From JBFFMO01 sp041390025 (GTDB taxonomy: Bacteria > Myxococcota_A > Bradymonadia > Bradymonadales > Bradymonadaceae): a stretch of 64,000 nucleotides of DNA. The stretch covers positions 124,001 to 188,000 of the forward strand of contig JAWKQR010000002.1 of the NCBI GenBank assembly GCA_041390025.1. Reading direction: 5' to 3'. The notes below the pieces were generated by a model that was given only the letters and a program-made list of their open reading frames with translations, was not told the origin of the DNA and did no database searches. The position numbers and the translations under genes are program-made. Below are positions 7,437-15,122 of this stretch, one piece after another. How positions within the stretch are numbered: the stretch's first letter is position 1; each line of letters opens with the position of its first letter.

Positions 7437-9112
7437 TTTAGCCCAACGGCGAGCAACGGTTCCCAGAAGTCGCAACTGTCGGTGTCCCATCCCTCGTCGA
7501 TGCGGATATTCGCGCCTTCGAGCAGCAAGTAGGGGTCGCGGGCGTCGTAGTCGACCAGCGCGGGCAAGCCCGCAGGCGCGAAGGTTCCATCGGCCATCGA
7601 CCGCCAATAGGCCTGCATGGCGGCCGAAAGTTCAGTTTCAGCATCGCTTGGCTGATAGCCGACGGCGTCTAAGGTGCCAAACACAAACGCGAGTTCAAGC
7701 CCGTGAAACGCGCCGAAGGGTCGCAGTTGCGCGGAGTTCTCGAGCCGTTGCGTGAACATGTAACGGAACACGTTGGACTGCACGTCGCTCGCGGCGCTGG
7801 CGTAGACGCGCTGCGGACAGATGAATTTGGCGTCCGAGGTCAGCTGCACGAAGGCGCGTCGTGGTGTCGCGTAGTTCGAGGCTGGATACTGGGCGAGGAT
7901 TTGGTCACCGATGCCGGGAAACAGCGCACGCACCGCGGTTTCGTAGGCCTGCTCGGTCGCCAACGGTGGCGCGGAACGCGAGGTTTCGTCGCTGTTCGCG
8001 CCAAACATGATCGGAACGCCAGTGTGTCGATTTGAGCGCACGAGCCCAAGCGGCGTATCCTCCAAGATATCGCCATCCACATATGGTGCGTAGCCTGTGC
8101 TGCGGCCGGCCACCTCGACCACGGTAGGATTGATGAGCATCAATGCCTCCACGTCCAACCCGCGCAGACAGTTCAGGGTGTCGTCGTTGCACCCCGCTGT
8201 GGTCACAAAGTCGTCGCCCACGGCGATTTGGTCGTCTCGGCTTGGTGCGGAACACCCCCCGCTTTGCGTGATCGCGGCTGAGAACAACCCCGAAGTCTTG
8301 GTGCTCGCCCACAGAAGACAGGTGTTCAGACCGCCCGCAGACTCGCCGAACAGCAAGACACGTGATGGGTCGCCCCCGAAGTTCGTGATGTTGTCCTGCA
8401 CAAACTCAAGCGCCGCGATTTGGTCGCGCAGACCGAGGTTGCCCGAGGGCACATCACCGTCAAGTGCGGGGTGGACGAGGAACCCAAGTTGTCCCAGTCG
8501 GTAGTTCATGGTCACGACCACACTCTGTGTGTTCTTCGCGAGGGACGATCCGTCGAATAGCGGGACACCGGTGTTCGTCTGACTCGACGAGCCCACGGCA
8601 TTTCCGCCGCCATGGATAAACACGAGCACCGGCAGGTTGTCGGCATCCTCAGGTGCCCAGACATTGAGCGTCAGGCAATCCTCGGAGCCCGAGAACATGC
8701 CATCTTGGACCTGCGCGCAGATCGAGCCATACGAGTTCGCCGCGATGGGTTCGGTGAAACAGAAGTCGGTTTGGGGCGGCGCGAAACGCCGTTCGCCCAC
8801 GGGCGGCAAGGCAAAGGGCACGCCCAACCAGCTCGCGACCCCGTCTTGGGCCTGGCCGACGACGTCTCCGTGTTTTGTCGCGACCGCAAACTCAGTCCCC
8901 GGATTCGCTGCTGGGCACGCGGACTCGTTGTTGGTGTTGTTGGCCGTGTTGTTGGTGTTGTTGGTGTTGTTGGCCGTGTTGTTGGTGTTGTTGGTGTTGT
9001 TGGCCGTGTTGTTGGCGTTGTTGGCGGAACCATTATTGGCCGCAACGTCCTGGGAAGCAGTTTCTCCACACGCAACAGACGCGAGCGCCAAAAGAACCCA
9101 CAGGTGTTTCAT
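7433..9112 (-). CDS. Exported lipoprotein carboxylesterase, type B
   Basis: 559 residues, alpha/beta-hydrolase of the carboxylesterase/para-nitrobenzyl-esterase family. It begins MKHLWVLLALASVACGE, a lipoprotein signal with lipobox SVAC; the longer upstream frame reads through a region without RBS support. After the lipid Cys comes an Asn/Thr linker of about 45 residues (NNTNNTANN repeats), then the catalytic domain: EDCLTLNVW, oxyanion-hole FIHGGGN, nucleophile elbow FGESAGG, acid residue in GANSDETS, and His in FGAFHGLEL. The full triad is therefore present. It probably sits on the outer membrane on a flexible stalk and cleaves carboxyl esters; the natural substrate cannot be told. Confidence 0.92.
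   Translation of the reverse strand: MKHLWVLLALASVACGETASQDVAANNGSANNANNTANNTNNTNNTANNTNNTNNTANNTNNESACPAANPGTEFAVATKHGDVVGQAQDGVASWLGVPFALPPVGERRFAPPQTDFCFTEPIAANSYGSICAQVQDGMFSGSEDCLTLNVWAPEDADNLPVLVFIHGGGNAVGSSSQTNTGVPLFDGSSLAKNTQSVVVTMNYRLGQLGFLVHPALDGDVPSGNLGLRDQIAALEFVQDNITNFGGDPSRVLLFGESAGGLNTCLLWASTKTSGLFSAAITQSGGCSAPSRDDQIAVGDDFVTTAGCNDDTLNCLRGLDVEALMLINPTVVEVAGRSTGYAPYVDGDILEDTPLGLVRSNRHTGVPIMFGANSDETSRSAPPLATEQAYETAVRALFPGIGDQILAQYPASNYATPRRAFVQLTSDAKFICPQRVYASAASDVQSNVFRYMFTQRLENSAQLRPFGAFHGLELAFVFGTLDAVGYQPSDAETELSAAMQAYWRSMADGTFAPAGLPALVDYDARDPYLLLEGANIRIDEGWDTDSCDFWEPLLAVGLN
8925..9029. repeat. 30-bp tandem repeat coding an Asn/Thr linker
   Basis: Two identical 30-bp units (8941-8970, 8971-9000) with partial copies either side. 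Each codes on the minus strand for a decapeptide of Asn and Thr with one Ala. It lies inside the esterase gene, in frame, so copy-number change by slippage would alter stalk length only. Confidence 0.88.
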
Positions 9113-9236
9113 CTCGACTCCAAACGATGGTGAATCCCGACCGTAACGCACAGATCTTGAGGATTTCTTAAGCCAAATTTTTCGTGGGGAACAACGTTGC
9201 ACGTATGATGGGCGCTACACTGACGACGAGCAAGAC

Positions 9237-9437
9237 ATGGCCAAAAAAGATCTCGAGATAGCTGGTTTAGCGCTTCGTGCGTTGGTGACTGCCGCTGAGT
9301 CTCCCGTGACCGGCGAGCTCATCAAAAAGCAGTTGTTCTCGGATCTTGAGCTCGACGGCGTTTTTGAGCTCGACCTGCGTTCGGACGATGTGGGACCGGC
9401 GAGCTTGCCGGTGCACCCGATGTCGGAGGGCGAATAG
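9237..9437 (+). CDS. Small hypothetical protein upstream of the amidase
   Basis: 66 residues, acidic, with no membrane segment. It begins MAKKDLEIAGLALRALVTAAESP and ends in LDLRSDDVGPASLP. No family is recognised. Its TAG stop overlaps the GTG start of the amidase (TAGTG at 9435-9439), a coupling arrangement that argues it is real. It could be a partner subunit by analogy with the small GatC protein beside GatA, but it is shorter than GatC and I see no GatC signature, so that is speculation. Confidence 0.6.
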   Translation: MAKKDLEIAGLALRALVTAAESPVTGELIKKQLFSDLELDGVFELDLRSDDVGPASLPVHPMSEGE

Positions 9438-10852
9438 TGTTTTTCCGCATCACCGCTCGAGATTTGACCAACGCATACGCCTCGGGAACGGCAAGGCCCG
9501 AAGGTGTTTTGGAGCGCGCGTTAGAGTCCATGGCCGCGGCGGATAAGGGGGATGTCCCCCTCTCGGCGTTCATCCGACAGACAGGCAAGATCGCGGCGGA
9601 AGCCGCGGCGGCTTCCGCCCAACGCTGGGCCGAGGGTCGACCGCTTGGGCCGCTCGATGGTGTCCCGGTTGCGGTCAAGGATGAGTTTGACGTGATCGGA
9701 CACCCCACGCGCGCCGGAACGGTGTTTCGTCAGGCGGTGGCGAAGTCCGATGCCGATGTCGTGTCCCGCTTGCGCCGCAAAGGTGCGGTGGTCTTAGGAA
9801 AGACCCACATGACCGAGATCGGTCTGGGCGGGTTGGGTTTGAATGCCCACTACGCGACGCCACGAAATCCCTACAATCCCGAACACATGACGGGCGGCTC
9901 TTCAAGCGGGAGCGCCGCAGCCGTGGCTGCTGGCATTTGCCCCATTGCGGTTGGAAGCGACGCCGGCGGGTCGATCCGCATCCCTGCGGCGTGGTGCGGC
10001 GTGTACGGCCTCAAGCCTACCTATGGCCGCATTCCGACATCCGGCGCGGCGTTGCTGGCGTGGAGCTTGGACCATGTTGGCCCGCTTGCTGCGAGCATTG
10101 ATGACCTGGCCGCTTTTTTGGATGCGACAAGCGGGGCAAGCGATCGCGACCGATCGAGTCTGTTCGGACCCGACCCGCGCTGGATCGGGCGTCTCAGGTC
10201 CGAAGACCTGTCCGAACTGCGGTTTGCTTGGTGCCCAGACTTCGCCGACGACGCGGACGACGAGACACGACGTGTCTTTCATGAGGCGCTCGACCGTATC
10301 CGCGAACAGGGTGCGACGGTCGATGCCGTGCCGATGACGACCGCGCAATGGGTGCAGAAGGTCGGCTACATCACATTTTGCGCCGAAGCCGCCGCGTCTC
10401 AGCATGATTGGCTCAGGGATCATCGGCACGATTACAATCTTGATACCCGCTTGGTGCTTTCCGTCGGCGAGCGGATCAGCGCGCTGGAGTACTTGCAGGC
10501 CCAACGCGTGCGTGAGCGCATTCGAGCAGAGTTTCGCGCAGTTTGTGGCGCCTATGATGCCTTCTTGAACCCGTCGACGGCCGGGACGGCGGCGAAGATC
10601 TCCCCCATCCACCGGGGGGCGGTCGTTGATACGGCGCTCAACGACCGTGTGTCCCGCTACAGTTTTGCCGGTACGCTGACGGGTTTCCCTTGCCTGTCGA
10701 TCCCATGCGGCGTGGACGCATCTGGACTTCCGGTCGGGTTGCATTTGACGGCTATGCCTTGGCGCGACGAAAGACTCCTACAGATCGGCGCCGCCGTTGA
10801 TCAGGTGATGCCTCCGATGCCCGCCCCAAAGGTGCACTTCGAGGCGCTTTAA
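9437..10852 (+). CDS. Amidase-signature family hydrolase
   Basis: 471 residues with the full Ser-cisSer-Lys machinery of the amidase signature family: Lys in PVAVKDEFDV (K81), the GGSSSGSAAAVAAG loop with the cis-Ser (about 153-166), and the nucleophile in GSDAGGSIRIPA (S179). It starts at GTG 9437 with a GGAGGG box just upstream, inside the stop of the 66-residue gene. Such enzymes hydrolyse carboxamides; GatA is also in this family, but the LRFAWCPDF-type middle and the absence of gatB/gatC suggest a stand-alone amidase. Cytosolic; no signal peptide. Confidence 0.9.
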   Translation: MFFRITARDLTNAYASGTARPEGVLERALESMAAADKGDVPLSAFIRQTGKIAAEAAAASAQRWAEGRPLGPLDGVPVAVKDEFDVIGHPTRAGTVFRQAVAKSDADVVSRLRRKGAVVLGKTHMTEIGLGGLGLNAHYATPRNPYNPEHMTGGSSSGSAAAVAAGICPIAVGSDAGGSIRIPAAWCGVYGLKPTYGRIPTSGAALLAWSLDHVGPLAASIDDLAAFLDATSGASDRDRSSLFGPDPRWIGRLRSEDLSELRFAWCPDFADDADDETRRVFHEALDRIREQGATVDAVPMTTAQWVQKVGYITFCAEAAASQHDWLRDHRHDYNLDTRLVLSVGERISALEYLQAQRVRERIRAEFRAVCGAYDAFLNPSTAGTAAKISPIHRGAVVDTALNDRVSRYSFAGTLTGFPCLSIPCGVDASGLPVGLHLTAMPWRDERLLQIGAAVDQVMPPMPAPKVHFEAL

Positions 10853-10965
10853 GCGGATCGCTTGCGATAAAGTGGGGGTGGTGGTAGCTAGGCGTCTTCC
10901 TTAGGGCACTCGCAAGGGGTGAGTGTTTTCCCGAACGTCCGCTAGGACCCGTTGAGGTCGTCTAA

Positions 10966-12651
10966 ATGATTGAAGCGTTGTTTGTTGCCGTTGCTGTGCT
11001 CGTGGGCGGCTTGATCTACTTGTTTGTTGAAAACCTGAAATGGAAGACCAAGTTCCTTGAGGCTCAGGACGCGCTTGAGAATCAGCCCAAAGGCCGAATC
11101 GAAGCGAAAAAAGAGTCCCCCAAGAAGGAGTCGAAGGCCGAACCAAAGGCGGAGTCTAAGGCGGACACAAAGGCCGATACGAAGACCCAAAAGGAGCTTT
11201 CGGAGCTTAAAGATGAAGTCAAAAGTCTCAAGACCAAGCTTCACGACCTGAAGTCCGAGAACAAGGATCTCAAGGAAGCGGTCGAAAATCAGGCCAAACC
11301 AGTTGTAGGCAACGACGCGCTGTTTGATCTGCGCCAGGAATTGGCCGCGGCGAAGGCTGAAGTGTCGGCTCTGAAGGCTGCGCCGAAGGCAGCATCGAAG
11401 CCTGCGCCGGAACCCAAGGTTGAGGTGGTCGAAGCCCCACAGGACAAGCCTGCTGCGAAGGTTGCATCCGCCAACACCGTTGACGCCGACGAGCTCAAGG
11501 CGCTGCGCAAGAAGTACGAGGGCGAGCTCGAGAGCCAAAAGCGCGAGCTGTTGGCGACGATCAGCGACCTGAAGGCCAAGCTTCGAAATACGTCGGAGAA
11601 CATGGAAAAACAGCGCCGTCGTGCCGACAACAACGACCGCGCGTTCAAGATTACGCAGCGGCAGTTGGACGCCGTGCAGGAGCGCACGGAGCTCCTTGAG
11701 GGTGAGTTGAAGCGGCATGGGATCGTTTCGGAAGAAGACGTGGCACAGGCTGCGCTGCGGGCGGCTGCGATCGCCGAGGCGGAAGAAGCCTCTGAGCGCG
11801 CTCGTGAACGCGCGGAACGCCGTGAAGCGGAGGCCGCCGAAAAGGCTGCCGCTGCCGAAGCTGCTGCGGAAAAGGCCGCTGCTGAAGCTGCTGAGAAGGC
11901 CGCTGCTGAAGCTGCCGAAAAGGCCGCTGCTGAGGCTGCCGAAAAGGCCGCTGCTGAGGCTGCCGAGAAGGCCGCTGCTGAGGCTGCCGAGAAGGCCGCT
12001 GCTGAGGCTGCTGAGAAGGCCGCTGCGGAAGCTGCTGAGAAGGCCGCTGCTGAAGCTGCTGAGAAGGCCGCTGCTGAAGCTGCTGAGAAGGCCGCTGCTG
12101 AGGCTGCCGAGAAGGCCGCTGCTGAAGCTGCTGAGAAGGCCGCTGCTGAAGCTGCCGAAAAGGCCGCTGCTGAAGCTGCCGAGAAGGCCGCTGCGGAAGC
12201 TGCCGAGAAAGCCGCTGCTGAAGCTGCCGAGAAGGCCGCTGCTGAAGCTGCCGAGAAGGCCGCTGCTGAGGCTGCCGCGGCAGCAGATGCGACAATCAAA
12301 CACGCGCCCGTGCCCGCCAACGTGGTCGAGACCGCACCGAGCGATGTGCCAGACTCGGACGACGAAGGTGGAAGGACCGAGGTTCTTTCGGTGTCTGCAT
12401 TTGCCGCTGGACTGCCCGTCGATGACTCGGAGCCATTGGTGGCTACAGCGGGACCTGACCTCGACGCGGAGCCGCCGACCACCAAGACCGCCGTGTTTGG
12501 GGGCAGTGCGTTCCAAAACATGATCGACAACCTGCCCTCCGAAGCTGACGAGCAGGACGGTTCCAAGAAGACCGCGTTCGGGATGCCGGCGCTGTCTCCG
12601 CCCGAAGACAGCGACGGCAGCGTCGACGACGCTTGGAGCGATCTCGAGTAA
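10966..12651 (+). CDS. Membrane-anchored Ala/Glu/Lys-repeat coiled-coil protein
   Basis: 561 residues. N-terminal membrane helix (about 2-22), then a Lys/Glu-rich coiled coil (to about 130), an Ala/Pro linker, a second coiled coil with ELKAKLRNTSENMEKQRRRAD, and then about 17 copies of the octad EKAAAEAA (about residues 300-437). This is a long uninterrupted helix, TolA-like in composition. The acidic tail of about 115 residues holds three spaced T/V/F motifs: RTEVLSVSAFA, KTAVFGGSAF and KKTAFGMPAL. It has no TolA C-terminal domain and no tolB/pal neighbours, so calling it TolA would be wrong. It probably spans the periplasm or acts as a cytosolic scaffold; the topology is undecided. Confidence 0.8.
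   Translation: MIEALFVAVAVLVGGLIYLFVENLKWKTKFLEAQDALENQPKGRIEAKKESPKKESKAEPKAESKADTKADTKTQKELSELKDEVKSLKTKLHDLKSENKDLKEAVENQAKPVVGNDALFDLRQELAAAKAEVSALKAAPKAASKPAPEPKVEVVEAPQDKPAAKVASANTVDADELKALRKKYEGELESQKRELLATISDLKAKLRNTSENMEKQRRRADNNDRAFKITQRQLDAVQERTELLEGELKRHGIVSEEDVAQAALRAAAIAEAEEASERARERAERREAEAAEKAAAAEAAAEKAAAEAAEKAAAEAAEKAAAEAAEKAAAEAAEKAAAEAAEKAAAEAAEKAAAEAAEKAAAEAAEKAAAEAAEKAAAEAAEKAAAEAAEKAAAEAAEKAAAEAAEKAAAEAAEKAAAEAAEKAAAEAAEKAAAEAAAAADATIKHAPVPANVVETAPSDVPDSDDEGGRTEVLSVSAFAAGLPVDDSEPLVATAGPDLDAEPPTTKTAVFGGSAFQNMIDNLPSEADEQDGSKKTAFGMPALSPPEDSDGSVDDAWSDLE
11868..12276. repeat. 24-bp tandem repeat inside the coiled-coil gene
   Basis: About 17 copies of a 24-bp unit coding EKAAAEAA. 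Copies differ mostly at third positions (GAA/GAG, GCT/GCC), so the protein is conserved while the DNA has drifted. This indicates selection on the helix rather than a very recent expansion. Confidence 0.9.
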
Positions 12652-12662
12652 AATCGAACGCC

Positions 12663-13763
12663 TTAGGCCTGACGATTGGGCCGTGCCGCATACACGCGGC
12701 CACTCCAATGAATCGCACCTCGGCGATTCCACCACCACGAATTCATGGCGATCGCCAGCAAAGCCACCACCGAGACGGGATGCAGCAGCACTCCCTCCAA
12801 GGGTTGCTTGTGTCGAACGGCGAGCAGCAGGCGGATCGCAAGGTTGATCGCGACGGCCACGCCGGCCGCCGTCGCGAGCTGGGGCAGCCAGATCGACGCG
12901 ATCAGTGCCGCGTAGGGCAGGATAAACGTCGTTGTGTATAGCCCGAGCACGCCAAGCAGGGCGATCCAGCTGCCACCGATGCCCTCGTAGAGATTCTTGG
13001 AAAACCCTTCCCAGACACCTTTGGCGTTTGTGTACATGCGACAGCGCGCGATGTGGTGCCCGTCGGCAAACACGACACGTCGGTTGGCACGTTTGACCCG
13101 GGTGCAGAAGGCCATGTCATCGACAACCTCTGCCCGCACCGCCTCAAACCCGCCGACCTCGTCGTATGTTGAGCGTTTCACAGCCAGAACCTGCCCATTT
13201 GCCGCCAAGAAGCGTGGATCGCTTGAAAGCCAGACCATGGGCATCGGCAGCCAGCTTGCGTACGTCAGATGCAGCACAGGGAGGACAAGCCGTTCGAAGA
13301 ACGAGCCCGTGACTTGGCGGGGCACAGCGGTGACCAGATCGGCACGTTTGTCGGCGAAAAGGCCCAGGACATGCTTCAGGCCTCCCGGAAGAACCTCGAC
13401 GTCGGCGTCCAAAAACAGCAGCAGGTCGCCTGAAGCAAACGACGCGAGGCGATGGCAAGCATGAGGTTTGCCCACCCAACCGTCGGGTAGGCCGATGCCC
13501 TTTTCGACGCGAAGTTTGGGATACTCGGTTTGGAGCCGCTGCAAGATGTCGGGCGTCTGGTCGGTCGAACCGTCGTCGTAGACGATGACCTCCAACACGT
13601 CGGTGCCGCTCTCGAAAACACTTCGTACGGCGCGCTCAATGCCACGCTCTTCGTTTCTGGCCGGAATGAGCACACTGACGCGGGCTGCGTAGTCAGAATC
13701 GCTCACACGCGGCCAGGCGAGCGCGTTGAGCACATTGATGCCTAGAGCCACACTTGGCAGCAC
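12663..13763 (-). CDS. Family 2 glycosyltransferase, carotenoid-type (CruC/CrtQ-like)
   Basis: 366 residues. Seen: GT-A fold start SVLIPARNEERGIERAV, the DDGSTDQTP motif, the metal-binding LLLFLDADVEVL (DxD), the acceptor region VGGFEAVRAEVVDDMAFCTRVKRAN, and at least three C-terminal membrane helices. It matches the membrane GT2 enzymes (CrtQ/CruC types) that glycosylate carotenoids. The GTG start at 13763 is preferred because GGGGA lies 6 nt upstream; no in-frame ATG exists between it and the CrtC stop. It lies 36 nt after crtC on the same strand, supporting transfer of a sugar to the tertiary hydroxyl made by CrtC. The acceptor is inferred from context. Confidence 0.8.
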   Translation of the reverse strand: MLPSVALGINVLNALAWPRVSDSDYAARVSVLIPARNEERGIERAVRSVFESGTDVLEVIVYDDGSTDQTPDILQRLQTEYPKLRVEKGIGLPDGWVGKPHACHRLASFASGDLLLFLDADVEVLPGGLKHVLGLFADKRADLVTAVPRQVTGSFFERLVLPVLHLTYASWLPMPMVWLSSDPRFLAANGQVLAVKRSTYDEVGGFEAVRAEVVDDMAFCTRVKRANRRVVFADGHHIARCRMYTNAKGVWEGFSKNLYEGIGGSWIALLGVLGLYTTTFILPYAALIASIWLPQLATAAGVAVAINLAIRLLLAVRHKQPLEGVLLHPVSVVALLAIAMNSWWWNRRGAIHWSGRVYAARPNRQA

Positions 13764-13799
13764 GGTGAGTCCCCATGGCCAGTAGGATGCGTCGATGGC

Positions 13800-14888
13800 T
13801 TACCCCAGCCACGAAGATACGAGCCGGCTCACACGCCCGTCACGGGGACCGGTGAACAAGGGAAGCCACATCGAATTTGGGCGCGCGGTGTGGTGGACGC
13901 GCATCTTGACGAGTGGTCGCATGAGGTCCGTGTCGATGGCGTCCGGCAGGACGAGCTCTCCGAACCCTAGGGCCGTTTGCCCGGCGGCTTTTCCACTGAC
14001 CATGAAGCGCATGTAGAAAGGGCCTTCGTCCACCACGTGGCGAGTCTGAATCTCGAGCCACGGCTCGCCGTTCGCTGTCAGCGTGAGCGATTTTGGGTAG
14101 ACCGGGCCAGTGTACGAGCGCCCAGTTGGGCCAAGTGCGACCTCTAACGGAGGCGCATGCTGCGTCGTTCCATCCGCGAGTACATCGAGCCCGTAAAACT
14201 GTGGTTCGCCCGCATGCGGCCAGGACAGGTAGTAGATCCTCTCGAAGCCTTCAAACGGCACGCGGCCCCACAACCAACGCTCGAATCCCTGCGCATGCAT
14301 GCCGATGTTGCCGCCATTGCGGTCGTGGTATCCGCGGCCCGAAATCTGCCATTTACGCGCACCATGCTGAGCGGTGACGGTCGCACGTGACGGCCCCGCG
14401 AGCGGCGACCAATCGTGCACAGGGTTTGCGACCTCACCTGGGCCTTGCGTCCTCGCGCGGCCCACGATTTTGGCCGTCGCAGTGAAACGTTCGGTCGAGG
14501 CCGGGACGGGCATATCAAGTGAGATGTCGAGCACACGGTCATCGCCGATCACCGCGGACGTGAACCGGCAGTCCGCAAACACCCACGTGCCGTCTTCGTC
14601 CCACGACACGTCATTGGGCTGGTACTCTTGCAGCAGGTAGAAATCGAGTTTGCCCTCGCGGTAGATCGAAACGTTGACGCTTGGCCGCTCGCGCGGAAGC
14701 TGTGGGCGTCCCTGGCGCTCGGCGGACGCGTAACCGGGCAGAAACGGCAAGCCAAACGACCAGATCACCACGATGCCGTTGCCCCGCGCGTCCAACGCGT
14801 CTGCGTACCACCAACAAAAGCCGCCGGGCGCGTCGAGCAGCGCTGGGCTTAGGCGATGGGTTGGAGGTGATAGATGGATCAAGCTCAT
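13800..14888 (-). CDS. crtC: Acyclic carotenoid 1,2-hydratase (hydroxyneurosporene synthase)
   Basis: 362 residues. Characteristic CrtC features: N-terminal APGGFCWWYADA, strand VIWSFGLPFLPGY, the central GRGYHDRNGG motif, the 'WLWGRV' strand and a lipocalin-like two-domain beta layout. CrtC adds water across the terminal double bond of acyclic carotenoids such as lycopene or neurosporene, giving 1-hydroxy carotenoids; this is known from purple bacteria and myxobacteria. It is followed by the GT2 gene. It is divergent from cysS across a 234-bp gap, so it probably starts a two-gene operon. Confidence 0.9.
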   Translation of the reverse strand: MSLIHLSPPTHRLSPALLDAPGGFCWWYADALDARGNGIVVIWSFGLPFLPGYASAERQGRPQLPRERPSVNVSIYREGKLDFYLLQEYQPNDVSWDEDGTWVFADCRFTSAVIGDDRVLDISLDMPVPASTERFTATAKIVGRARTQGPGEVANPVHDWSPLAGPSRATVTAQHGARKWQISGRGYHDRNGGNIGMHAQGFERWLWGRVPFEGFERIYYLSWPHAGEPQFYGLDVLADGTTQHAPPLEVALGPTGRSYTGPVYPKSLTLTANGEPWLEIQTRHVVDEGPFYMRFMVSGKAAGQTALGFGELVLPDAIDTDLMRPLVKMRVHHTARPNSMWLPLFTGPRDGRVSRLVSSWLG

Positions 14889-14942
14889 GGAATTCTCAAT
14901 ATCCGCTTACTTGAAGATGCACCAGCGGGCGCAGAGGTTCGC

Positions 14943-14970
14943 TTGCCTTTCGGTCGCATCGAACTATAGT
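14943..14970 (+). promoter_or_regulatory. Probable promoter for cysS in the crtC-cysS divergent gap
   Basis: TTGCCT (14943-14948), 16-bp spacer, TATAGT (14965-14970). It lies about 150 bp before the cysS ATG, leaving a long leader in which I recognise no riboswitch or T-box. No convincing promoter was found for crtC in the opposite direction. Confidence 0.5.
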
Positions 14971-15122
14971 GCGGGCCATGCGACCGAGGCATTACAGTTT
15001 GACTCCCCTTCCCTCGACCACCTGCCGCTGTTGACCCGGCAACTCGTCGAGGTGCGCCTCGTTTCCAGCCAAATCCAACTGACTTCGAACGGCTTCGGCC
15101 AAAGCTAAAGAAGGGGACCCTT

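Noticed and set aside
8925..12276. Tandem repeats as possible CRISPR arrays
   Set aside because: Both sets are uninterrupted direct repeats with no unique spacers, in frame inside genes, and no cas genes are present.
10942..12738. A 598-codon minus-strand open frame rich in Ser/Gly/Leu repeats
   Set aside because: It is the antisense of the EKAAAEAA repeat; the periodic DNA has no stops on the reverse strand. The plus frame has an RBS-linked start, membrane helix and coiled coils.
14889..15122. A T-box or riboswitch in the long cysS leader
   Set aside because: No T-box bulge sequence or conserved riboswitch core was found; T-boxes are not expected in this group.
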